Assembly (NCBI GenBank): GCA_964587655.1
Contig: CAZPMT010000052.1
Span: 1-34,488 of the forward strand
Direction: 5' to 3'
DNA: 34,488 nucleotides
Source: CAZPMT01 sp964587655
Lineage (GTDB): Bacteria; Hydrogenedentota; Hydrogenedentia; Hydrogenedentales; SLHB01
Under the pieces are notes generated by a model. It searched no databases, was not told the origin of the DNA, and worked only from the letters and a program-made list of their open reading frames with translations. Below are positions 25,273 through 32,677 of the stretch, piece by piece. The number at the start of each line of letters is the position of its first letter. Within the stretch, counting starts at the first letter, position 1. The position numbers and the translations under genes were made by a program.

Positions 25273-28200
25273 GTGAACGCCTTCATAGAAACCATCGTCA
25301 GCAAAGATCCGGAAAAGCGCAACCGCTCCTTCCGCTCGTTGTGCGAACGGATCGAGGGGCGCGACCTTCTGAGCGCGTGCGAGGAACTCGATGGCTTCCG
25401 CCGAGGCGCGGACAACCTGTACGAGCGCGTGCGGGCCACGCTCTTCCTTTATGCGGCGTACCGCTTTCACTTGCAGGAGTCGCCGGCGTTTCCGAGCACG
25501 GGGACGATTCCCTACGAGAGCTTCGTCGATCTCCTAGCGCGGCGTTTCGAGGAATCCATCGACTGCCTCCGCGCGGCCGTGAAACGGGACGGACCGAATG
25601 CTCCGCTTTTCAGCGCGCTCGCGGAGAGCTATCATCACCTCTCTTTTCAGACGCTCACCGACCAGGTGCGGCGGAGCGTGCGCGCGAGCCAGGGCAACCG
25701 TTGGATGTTCCGCGTCGGCCACGCCGACGACCAGCCGGTCCGGATCCGCCCGGAGCTTCTCCGGCGGCCGAACGGTTCGATCCTGTTTCCCATTCTTCAC
25801 GAGACGACGCCCGTCCGGCTCGACCTCAGCCACAGCGGCTGGTCGGACATTTTCTTCCTGGGGATGGACTTCCCGGAAGGCGCGCGCGTGTTGAACATCT
25901 CCGTCGATCTGGGCGTCTACGGGCGGGACGACAAGACGCAGCCGCCGGTCGAGACCTTCGCGCGCGTGATCCCGGAGCCGCTGCTGCGGCTCACGAGCAT
26001 TGACCTCGAGACCACGAAGGACATCGTTGAGCTGCGCGATCTTTTCAATTTCGGCAACGACTACCTCAGCCTGTTGAAGGCCGGGGTCATTGCTTCGGGC
26101 GTGATCCCGCCGTCGTTCGAGGGGACGAATCAGAGCATCGCGCAGATCCTCGCGCGGATCGTGGGTCCCGGGATGGGCATCGAGGTCGTCACGAAGGTCA
26201 ACGATATCCCAAAGGGCTCGCGGCTCGCGGTGTCCACCAACCTGCTGGCGTCGATCATCGGCGTACTCATGCGCGCAACGGGCCAGACGCAGAACCTGGA
26301 AGGCGGCCTGTGCGAAGAGGAACGCCGCCTGGTTGCGTCGCGCGCGATCCTGGGCGAGTGGGTCGGCGGTTCCGGCGGCGGCTGGCAGGATTCGGGTGGC
26401 GTGTGGCCGGGGTTCAAGGTGATCCAGGGCGCGGTCGCGAGCGAGGGCGATCCGGAATTCGGCATCAGCAAGGGCTGCCTGTTGCCGCGGCATCGGCTTC
26501 TGAGGGGCGAGGACCTTCACCCGGAGATGACCGAACGGCTTGCGAAATCGCTCGTGCTGATCCACGGCGGCATGGCGCAGAACGTCGGGCCGATCCTCGA
26601 GATGGTCACCGAGAAATACCTGCTGCGGTCGAGCGCCGAGTGGAAGGCGCGGCTCGCCATGCGCGAGATCTTCGACAACATTCTCGAGGCGCTGAAGGCG
26701 GGCGATACCCAGGCCATCGCCAAGAACACGACGCGCAATTGGAACGAGCCGCTGAAGACGATCATCCCGTGGGTCACGAACCGTTTCACCGAGACCATTA
26801 TCGACCGGGCATCGGAAATGCTCGGCAACGACTTCTGGGGTTTTCTGATGCTGGGCGGGATGTCCGGCGGCGGCATGGCCATGTTCGTGGACCCTAAGCG
26901 GCGAGATCGGTTCCGCGACGACATCCTCGAGATCATGCGGGCGACGAAGCAGCAGATCGATGATGCGCTCCCGTTCGCCATGGACCCGGTCGTGTACAAT
27001 TTCCGGATCAACGAGACGGGTACACGGGCTGAGTTGCTCGCGGGCGATGACGCCCTGATGCCCACGCGGTACTACGCGCTCCAGATCCCGGAGCTTGTGC
27101 GCGGCAGCGGCGAGGAGATCGCCTATAACCGCCGCGTCGAGATCGACCATTTTACTACGCGTTGCGACAAGCCCGATGAAACGTACCGGCTGCTGCGCAC
27201 GCTTGTACGGAACCTATTTCGCGTCTCGGACCCGGCCACGCAAAGCATGCGCGCCGCGTGGGACGAGGAAGTGGAACGGGTGAAGGCCGAGAACGGATTT
27301 GACCCGATCCAGCATGAACAGATACGGACGGACCTCCGGAACGGACGCATCGGGCTCGCGCACAACCGGCTGCCAGTCGACACGATCATCGAGGACGTAC
27401 AGGAAGGCGATGTCACGATGCTCGGGTGCGACAAGAAACACCGGAAGCTCGGCGAACAGGCGCTGCGAGAAGGACGCGTCGGCGTGTTCTCGCTCGCTGC
27501 GGGCGTCGGCAGCCGATGGACGACCGGCGCGGGCGTCATCAAGGCGATCAATCCCTTCATCTATCTCGCCGGAAGACATCGCAGCTTCCTCGAGATCCAC
27601 GTCGCAAAGTCGCGGCTCGCGGCGCAGCGTTTTGGCGCGCCCGTTCCGCATATCGTTTCGACAAGCTACCTGACGCATAAGCCGATCGAGAAACACCTCG
27701 CCCTCAACGGCCATTATGGGTACGCAGGGCCGCTCGCGCTGTCGCCCGGGCGATCCATCGGACAGCGGCTCATTCCCATGGTGCGCGACCTAGTGTTTCT
27801 CTGGGAGGAAATGCCGCAGGAAACCCTCGATGAGCAGAAACAGAAGGTCCGCGAGTCGGTGCGCGGCGCATTGATGGATTGGGCGCGCGCGAAAGGCGAG
27901 GGCAGCGACTACGTCGACAACGTGGCGATTCAGCGGTTCAACCCGCCGGGCCACTGGTATGAGATCCCGAATCTCCTTCGCAACGGCGTGCTTGCGCGGT
28001 TGCTCGACGAGTGTCCGCAACTTGACACGCTGATGTTGCACAATATCGACACTCTCGGTGCGGACCTCGATCCCGAGGCCGTTGGCGCGCACCTCGCGGC
28101 GCGGAACGTGCTGACGTTCGAAGTCGTGCCGAGGCGCATCGACGACCGCGGCGGCGGGCTCGCGCGCGTGAACGGGCGGGTGCGGCTGTTGGAGGGTCTT

Positions 28201-28605
28201 GCGCAGCCGCGCGAAGAGGATGAACTCAGACTCAGTTATTACAACAGCATGACGACGTGGATCCAGATCGATCCGTTCCTCAATCTGTTTGGGCTGACGC
28301 GGGCCGACCTCAAGGGACCCGAGGAAAAGATCACGCAGGCCATCCGCCACATGGCGCAACGCATGCCGACGTACGTCACCATCAAAGACGTGAAGCGGCG
28401 TTGGGGCCACGGCCAGGAAGACGTTTACCCCGTGGCGCAGTTCGAGAAACTCTGGAGCGACATGACGGGGCTGCCCGACGTCCGGATCGGCTACCTCGCC
28501 GTCCCGCGCTTCCGCGGCCAGCAACTCAAAGATCCAAACCAACTCGACAGTTGGGCCAATGACGGGAGCAAGGAGTACATCGCACACCTCGCGGGCCTGG
28601 AATAG
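25273..28605 (+). CDS. GHMP sugar kinase fused to UDPGP-type pyrophosphorylase
   Basis: GTG 25273 has GGGAG six bases upstream, inside the end of the GalU-like gene; ATG 25258 is the alternative. The product is 1110 residues. Residues about 130-600 resemble Fkp/L-fucokinase-type GHMP kinases: GGSGGGWQDSGGVWPGFK (about 361-378), GISKGCLLP, MLGGMSGGGMAMFVDP. The usual ATP loop GLGTSS reads GSRLAVSTNLL (about 314-324), so nucleotide binding may differ. Residues about 690-1050 match eukaryote-type UDP-glucose pyrophosphorylases: LAAGVGSRWTTGAG, SPGRSIGQRLIPMV, PPGHWYEIPNLLRNGVLARL, LHNIDTLGADLD and a GGGLARVNGRVRLLEGLAQ block. One protein could phosphorylate a free sugar and then make its NDP form. 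The sugar is unknown. Confidence 0.85.
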   Translation: MNAFIETIVSKDPEKRNRSFRSLCERIEGRDLLSACEELDGFRRGADNLYERVRATLFLYAAYRFHLQESPAFPSTGTIPYESFVDLLARRFEESIDCLRAAVKRDGPNAPLFSALAESYHHLSFQTLTDQVRRSVRASQGNRWMFRVGHADDQPVRIRPELLRRPNGSILFPILHETTPVRLDLSHSGWSDIFFLGMDFPEGARVLNISVDLGVYGRDDKTQPPVETFARVIPEPLLRLTSIDLETTKDIVELRDLFNFGNDYLSLLKAGVIASGVIPPSFEGTNQSIAQILARIVGPGMGIEVVTKVNDIPKGSRLAVSTNLLASIIGVLMRATGQTQNLEGGLCEEERRLVASRAILGEWVGGSGGGWQDSGGVWPGFKVIQGAVASEGDPEFGISKGCLLPRHRLLRGEDLHPEMTERLAKSLVLIHGGMAQNVGPILEMVTEKYLLRSSAEWKARLAMREIFDNILEALKAGDTQAIAKNTTRNWNEPLKTIIPWVTNRFTETIIDRASEMLGNDFWGFLMLGGMSGGGMAMFVDPKRRDRFRDDILEIMRATKQQIDDALPFAMDPVVYNFRINETGTRAELLAGDDALMPTRYYALQIPELVRGSGEEIAYNRRVEIDHFTTRCDKPDETYRLLRTLVRNLFRVSDPATQSMRAAWDEEVERVKAENGFDPIQHEQIRTDLRNGRIGLAHNRLPVDTIIEDVQEGDVTMLGCDKKHRKLGEQALREGRVGVFSLAAGVGSRWTTGAGVIKAINPFIYLAGRHRSFLEIHVAKSRLAAQRFGAPVPHIVSTSYLTHKPIEKHLALNGHYGYAGPLALSPGRSIGQRLIPMVRDLVFLWEEMPQETLDEQKQKVRESVRGALMDWARAKGEGSDYVDNVAIQRFNPPGHWYEIPNLLRNGVLARLLDECPQLDTLMLHNIDTLGADLDPEAVGAHLAARNVLTFEVVPRRIDDRGGGLARVNGRVRLLEGLAQPREEDELRLSYYNSMTTWIQIDPFLNLFGLTRADLKGPEEKITQAIRHMAQRMPTYVTIKDVKRRWGHGQEDVYPVAQFEKLWSDMTGLPDVRIGYLAVPRFRGQQLKDPNQLDSWANDGSKEYIAHLAGLE

Positions 28606-28629
28606 CGGTCAAACGGCCAACGCCGGCTG

Positions 28630-28744
28630 TCAGTGGGCGTGCGAGTGACCGTGGCCTTGGTTGGCTTGGTCATCTTTTTCGGGCAGGTCGGTGATCAGAC
28701 AGGTGGTCGTGATAATCATCGACGCCACGCTGACCGCATTCTGC
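28630..28744 (-). pseudogene. groEL 3'-end fragment
   Basis: On the minus strand this encodes the last 37 or so GroEL residues, including SVASMIITTTCLITDLPEKD and GHGHSHAH plus a TGA stop. It is 109/113 identical to 32680-32792 of the full groEL. Of four differences, two change residues (A/V, N/S) and two are silent. Nothing of the rest of groEL is present: the match ends abruptly at 28744, where rlmB homology begins on the other strand. Confidence 0.9.
28632..28744. repeat. Left copy of 113-bp direct repeat
   Basis: It pairs with 32680-32792 in the same orientation, with 4 mismatches. Together the copies bracket about 3.9 kb holding rlmB and the unassigned three-gene operon. Confidence 0.9.
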
Positions 28745-29307
28745 CCGACGCAGTGCATCAAGGGGTGCTGCTCCAGGCCGAGCCGGTTCCCGTTCACAAC
28801 GCCGACGCCTGGACCCGATCCGAATTCCCATCCGACTGCATTGTCGTCGCGTTGGACGGCGTTCAGGATCCTCACAACTTCGGCGCCATTGTGCGTTCCG
28901 CGGCGGCATGCGGCGCGCGCGCAGTGCTGTTTGGCAAGGATCGCGCCGCGCCCATCACCCCCGCTGCCGTGAAGAGCGCGGCGGGAGGAATGGAATACAT
29001 CGATCTCGTCCAAGCCGCCAATCTCGTGAGGAGTCTCGAGGCCTTGAAGAAGGCCGGATTTTGGATCGCAGCCCTCGATGCCGATGCCCGGCAACTGCTA
29101 TGGGAGGCCGATCTGACGGGGCGGGTTGTTCTCCTAATCGGCGGAGAAGGCAAAGGCATCCGCCGCCTCGCCGCCGAGCATTGTGATTTCCACCTAAGGA
29201 TCCCGCTGACCGGCCCCATCACAAGCCTCAACGCCTCAATCAGCGCCGCCATCGCTCTCGCCGAATGCCGGAGACAGCGCACCGCAAGACCGATGCCGAA
29301 GACATGA
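28633..29307 (+). CDS. rlmB: TrmH/SpoU rRNA 2'-O-methyltransferase, 5'-truncated
   Basis: From about 28749 the frame reads VHQGVLLQAEP, then LDGVQDPHNFGAIVRSA (motif 1), VLLIGGEGKGIRRL (motif 2) and LTGPITSLNASISAAIALAE (motif 3): a complete SpoU SAM-dependent methyltransferase domain with its knot residues. RlmB proteins have about 80 more residues before this, an L30e-like RNA-binding domain. Here that part is absent, and the frame instead runs antisense through a groEL 3'-end fragment, giving an odd leader. Either a shortened protein starts at an internal GTG (28645-28750 region) or the gene is a pseudogene. The family methylates G2251 of 23S rRNA. Confidence 0.75.
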   Translation: MGVRVTVALVGLVIFFGQVGDQTGGRDNHRRHADRILPDAVHQGVLLQAEPVPVHNADAWTRSEFPSDCIVVALDGVQDPHNFGAIVRSAAACGARAVLFGKDRAAPITPAAVKSAAGGMEYIDLVQAANLVRSLEALKKAGFWIAALDADARQLLWEADLTGRVVLLIGGEGKGIRRLAAEHCDFHLRIPLTGPITSLNASISAAIALAECRRQRTARPMPKT

Positions 29308-29888
29308 TCCTGAATTCGGCGCTTGAACCACGGAGCAAGACGGTTACGAGACTCCTGACTGCTACCCTCCAGGTGAATGGCAGAGGACAACGCGTCACTT
29401 GGCATTGGGCTCTCGGCAAGAATTAAGTATGGTGTCCCCGGAATTCGCACGTCTTGACGTGATTTCGCGAGCAAGCGGCAGTGATACGCACAAAGGCATC
29501 CCGATCGTCACGGACTCACTGATGCCTGCGGAAAGGGACAAACCGCAAGAGCGCGTCCTCTGGTCCGTCTTGCCGGAATGACCCGGCGGTAATGCCTGGC
29601 CAATCATGCTTGAAGCTTCGTAGTCTATCCTATAAGATGCGTTTCGGTAAGGCACAATCCCCCGGTCACTTCGGTGCGGAATAGGCCATTTCCGATCACC
29701 GTTTATGCCAAAGGCACGGAGATGTTTCCGACGGCATAGACAGAAAGCAGCGGGCGGATTGACGTGCGTAGGGAAATGTCGGTAGAATGTCAAGTGTCTC
29801 GCTCTTACCGTTGGGTCGTGGCTAACTCGTTTGACGCCTAAAACGTAGGCAAGTTACCCTGATCCCAACTCAGATTGGAGTTCATCGT
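29308..29888. other. Intergenic region upstream of the unassigned operon
   Basis: About 580 bases without a convincing gene. A 50-codon frame from ATG 29429 to 29581 (+) and a 132-codon frame at 29395-29793 (-) are open but have no clear ribosome binding site or family look. A weak promoter-like pair, TTGACG at 29831-29836 with TACCCT about 18 bases on, could serve the operon starting at 29889. Confidence 0.45.
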
Positions 29889-30659
29889 ATGCCATCGAGT
29901 AGCGATGCGAAGCCGGTGAAGTCTCGTTTCCTTGCTGCTATCTTCGACCAGAGGGAGGCCGAGTTGACAAAAAAACTCGCCCGGCACTTGCAAGACTTGC
30001 TGACCGGCATTGATGCGTCTACTCGGGCTGCTTGTATGGCGAACTTGGGTGAGGCGCGGGAGTGCCAGACATCCCTTGAAATGGATGCCTTGATCAAGTC
30101 GATTTCATCTGGAGATGACAAGCAGCGTGCAAAGGTTGAGCATTCGCTATCGGTGCTCGGCTTTCTTGTAGACGCTCTCCTCAACGAGGAGATCCCTGAG
30201 GGCGACTACAAGCAGTGGGCGGAGGACTTCGAAACGATCGGGTGGCTCGATAATCCCTCGCGCCGTGTACTCGACTCCGTGCTTAGCGAGTTGAATGACA
30301 AATATCTGGACGTGCTGCGGGTGAAGCAAAGGCGACGTGTAGCTAAAGCTGGTGTATTGCCCGGATTTCAGTCCTTGGGCATCACTGTAGAGGCTCGATC
30401 GGTGAGGAAGAATCTCTACAAGTGGGGTATGCCCTTGGACGGCGAGAACGGGTACCGCCCGGAGATCATTGGGACAACAATGGTCGCGTCTGTGCATGTC
30501 GGTGTCGACGAGGGATCTCCGCGGGACTTCTACTTCCAGATGGACGAAACGGATATCGACAAATTTGTCGGTAGCCTGGTAGCAGCGAAAAAGGAGATGG
30601 CTGCGCTTCGTCGCTACTTGGACCTCGATACTGAAGGGAAGGCTCGGTGCAATGGCTGA
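29889..30659 (+). CDS. Unrecognised protein, first gene of three-gene operon
   Basis: ATG 29889 follows GGAG at 29877-29880; 256 residues, no signal peptide or membrane span. Residues 1-150 are mostly helical (REAELTKKLARHLQDLL; SVLGFLVDALLNEEIPEGDY). Residues about 165-245 alternate strands and end in a long helix (TTMVASVHVGVDEG, DFYFQMDETDIDKFVGSLVA, KKEMAALRRYL). That order, helical N-part then three strands and a helix, is reminiscent of COMM-domain proteins, but I only note the likeness and cannot test it. The codon choice is less GC-biased than in groEL or the fusion gene. The last 8 bases overlap the next gene. Confidence 0.65.
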   Translation: MPSSSDAKPVKSRFLAAIFDQREAELTKKLARHLQDLLTGIDASTRAACMANLGEARECQTSLEMDALIKSISSGDDKQRAKVEHSLSVLGFLVDALLNEEIPEGDYKQWAEDFETIGWLDNPSRRVLDSVLSELNDKYLDVLRVKQRRRVAKAGVLPGFQSLGITVEARSVRKNLYKWGMPLDGENGYRPEIIGTTMVASVHVGVDEGSPRDFYFQMDETDIDKFVGSLVAAKKEMAALRRYLDLDTEGKARCNG

Positions 30660-31662
30660 AAGCTCAACGAAAGAAACCCGGCAGTCGAGGCAGTACGCAG
30701 ACGATCAGGTGCAGTATACCGGCGAGTTGCTCTTAGTAGACACATCCCGCCCCGCGCACAAGGAACCCCCGAATGCGCGCATATATCTTAAGAAGTATGA
30801 ACAGTATGTGGCGGTAAATATAGGGGAAACGAGCGAGGAGAACAGGCTCGCGCGTGAGCGGGTCGACCAGTACACAGAGGAGGCGCGGAACCGCAATGTT
30901 CTTGGAAGCTACGGGATCCGGTTTGAGGATCTCGGGATTCCGCCGAGGTATTCCCACACAAAAGTTACCCCGGAGCAACCCTTGCCGAGTGATGACAAGC
31001 CGGATACTTGCCTATCCACGAGTGACATCCTCGCGCGCCTGATCGACGTGGCCACCTCCATTCCGGAACGCCAGAAATTGGTTTGCGAAGCCGAGCTAAT
31101 CCGGTTTACGGGTAAGGATCGCGAGGCGCTTCTGCAGGTACTCTGGCCGTATATCCTTGACCACCGTGACAGCAATGACCGTAATGAGCTCGTTGCCGTC
31201 GGTGCGGCGATCCGGAAGTACATCGCAATCATGCCGATAGAGCAGATGGGGGAATTGGCAGAGTTGTTGGAACCGGGCCATCGTGCTCCACTGCCTGTGG
31301 AATTGGAGCTTGAAGTGGCGAAGATGGTTTACCGAAATTTTGAGGTGTTTCCCCCGCAGCAGTTGGACCCGCATCCGGCCTTGGCGGCGCGTCTGTGGGA
31401 AATGGCCCAGGACTACATCAAGCCGCGCTTCTTACTTCGTAGAAAGCATTCGGCCGTAGCGTCGCTGGCCATCGAAGCCTTGATTGCCATGCGAAGCGCC
31501 TATGCCGGGGACGCGCTGCGTATTGCTCTTGATTGTCCCTATAGCTGGTTCAGCGATATAGTCAAGCATGACTTAAGGGAACTTCATAACCGGTGGGCCG
31601 GTAAGGACGACGATGCGGTCGCGTGGCTTGAAAGTCTTTGCGCGGCGGCGGCTGATATCTGA
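30652..31662 (+). CDS. Unrecognised protein, second gene of three-gene operon
   Basis: ATG 30652 overlaps the previous stop (ATGGCTGA), with GAAGGGAAGG upstream, so it is coupled to gene one. 336 residues. The first 110 residues include a beta-rich segment (YTGELLLVDTSRP, ARIYLKKYEQYVAVNIG) and a charged helix. From about 120 onward it is almost all helix pairs (LARLIDVATSIPERQKLVCE, LAARLWEMAQDYIKPRF, HSAVASLAIEALIAMRSAY), suggesting a HEAT-like helical scaffold. No catalytic motif is recognised. Probably a cytoplasmic partner of the products on both sides. Confidence 0.65.
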   Translation: MAESSTKETRQSRQYADDQVQYTGELLLVDTSRPAHKEPPNARIYLKKYEQYVAVNIGETSEENRLARERVDQYTEEARNRNVLGSYGIRFEDLGIPPRYSHTKVTPEQPLPSDDKPDTCLSTSDILARLIDVATSIPERQKLVCEAELIRFTGKDREALLQVLWPYILDHRDSNDRNELVAVGAAIRKYIAIMPIEQMGELAELLEPGHRAPLPVELELEVAKMVYRNFEVFPPQQLDPHPALAARLWEMAQDYIKPRFLLRRKHSAVASLAIEALIAMRSAYAGDALRIALDCPYSWFSDIVKHDLRELHNRWAGKDDDAVAWLESLCAAAADI

Positions 31663-31675
31663 TCGGGGATTACTC

Positions 31676-32347
31676 ATGCCAAGCTGGCGCGTCGAGGGAA
31701 ACGATGTCACGCTGGCCCAATTTGACGTGTTGGGCGAAGATGGAGGCCCCGGTTTCGTACGACATACAGGGTTGGCGGCTGAAGAGGGACAGCATAGCCG
31801 CCACGATGTCGACGTGTTTGATATGGGGCCACCGCTGAGAACGCCCGGCCAAATGAGGGCTGACGCTCAAGGCACAGCCCGCTTGACCGACGATGAAGAA
31901 CGCAAGATTTGGGACTTCATAGACCGTCACGCTAGCGAACACGCCGCCACACGGACTTTGAGTGACCTAGCCCTATTAAAGCATGCCGCGGCCATATATT
32001 GCATTTATCCGCACACCACGCCTTACCTCGAAGAGGACGGTAAATACGCAAGAGATCGCTTCAGTTGCGTGGGCTTTGTCTTCGAAGCATACAAGAGGGC
32101 TGGTATTGTTTTGCTCGACGGAACGACAGTGCCTCGCGTCAGTTTAGAAAAGCTCAAACAAAGCTATCCCGGCTTCTTCGCATCAATGTTGGACAATCCT
32201 GGCTTCCGCGAGTCGATGGGCCTTCGCGATGCTGAGGAATGGCCGGTGATGTTGTGCGGGTATCTCTTTCATGCGCTGAACCGCAGCCCGGAGGAGATCA
32301 GAGGAAAGCCTTATGTCGCGCGCGAAGGCGACGAGTTTTTCACCTGA
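31676..32347 (+). CDS. Possible NlpC/P60-like cysteine hydrolase, third gene of operon
   Basis: ATG 31676 lies 13 bases after the previous stop with a CGGGGA-type site; a longer frame from 31613 overlaps gene two and is less likely. 223 residues. RFSCVGFVFEAYKRAGI (about 121-137) resembles the catalytic Cys helix of NlpC/P60 or permuted papain-like amidases (D-C-S-G-F-V / C-S-E-L-V-x-x-A-Y). A His in CGYLFHAL or the YPHTTPY segment could complete a site. No signal peptide, so a cytoplasmic target is likely. The enzymatic call is tentative. It ends about 330 bases before groEL's 3' end. Confidence 0.55.
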   Translation: MPSWRVEGNDVTLAQFDVLGEDGGPGFVRHTGLAAEEGQHSRHDVDVFDMGPPLRTPGQMRADAQGTARLTDDEERKIWDFIDRHASEHAATRTLSDLALLKHAAAIYCIYPHTTPYLEEDGKYARDRFSCVGFVFEAYKRAGIVLLDGTTVPRVSLEKLKQSYPGFFASMLDNPGFRESMGLRDAEEWPVMLCGYLFHALNRSPEEIRGKPYVAREGDEFFT

Positions 32348-32359
32348 GGGCAAGCGCGT

Positions 32360-32524
32360 TTAGGTTTCCGATGGCCGTTTGAGATGGTCGCCGTACAATG
32401 CATCGAGCATCTCTTGGACGCTTAGTCTCGGTGTAAAGTGGCCGGACCCGTTGCTCTTGGTTTTCGAAATACGTGATCCACCAAACACCGGCTGGTCCGT
32501 TTCGCCATATACATGGCACGTCAT
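32360..32524 (-). CDS. Possible 54-residue small protein, convergent with the operon
   Basis: A frame from ATG 32524 to TAA 32360-32362 encodes a compact peptide (MTCHVYGETDQPVFGGSRI, then HFTPRLSVQEMLDALYGDHL) with protein-like composition and an amphipathic C-terminal helix. AGGA lies very close to the ATG, so the ribosome binding site is poor. It lies between the unassigned operon and groEL on the opposite strand to the operon. No family recognised. Confidence 0.35.
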   Translation of the reverse strand: MTCHVYGETDQPVFGGSRISKTKSNGSGHFTPRLSVQEMLDALYGDHLKRPSET

Positions 32525-32677
32525 ATCCTATTGTCCCGTCCATCAGCGAGAAGTTCGTAAGACGCTTAAGAAACGTGAAGGATCTAAGGTGATGCGCGCC
32601 GCCTTGAAAACTGAAGCGGCGGGGGAGGCGCATTGCCTCTCCCGCCGCGTTTCTCTTACTTGAACCGGCGTCCGGTG
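32525..32677. other. groEL downstream region
   Basis: Short gap between groEL and the small frame; it holds the groEL terminator hairpin and nothing else I can support. Confidence 0.5.
32606..32648 (-). terminator. Intrinsic terminator of groEL
   Basis: On the minus strand GCGGCGGGAGAGGC (32648-32635), loop AATGC and GCCTCCCCCGCCGC (32629-32616) form a 14-bp stem with one mismatch, followed by a T-containing tail (TTCAGTTTTC, 32615-32606). It lies about 30 bases beyond the groEL stop. Confidence 0.85.

Noticed and set aside
25534..27150. 538-codon open frame on the minus strand
   Set aside because: Antisense of the kinase/pyrophosphorylase gene, with Arg/His/Asp-rich, non-protein-like composition.
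29395..29793. 132-codon minus-strand frame
   Set aside because: No ribosome binding site, no family likeness, and unlike neighbouring genes in composition.
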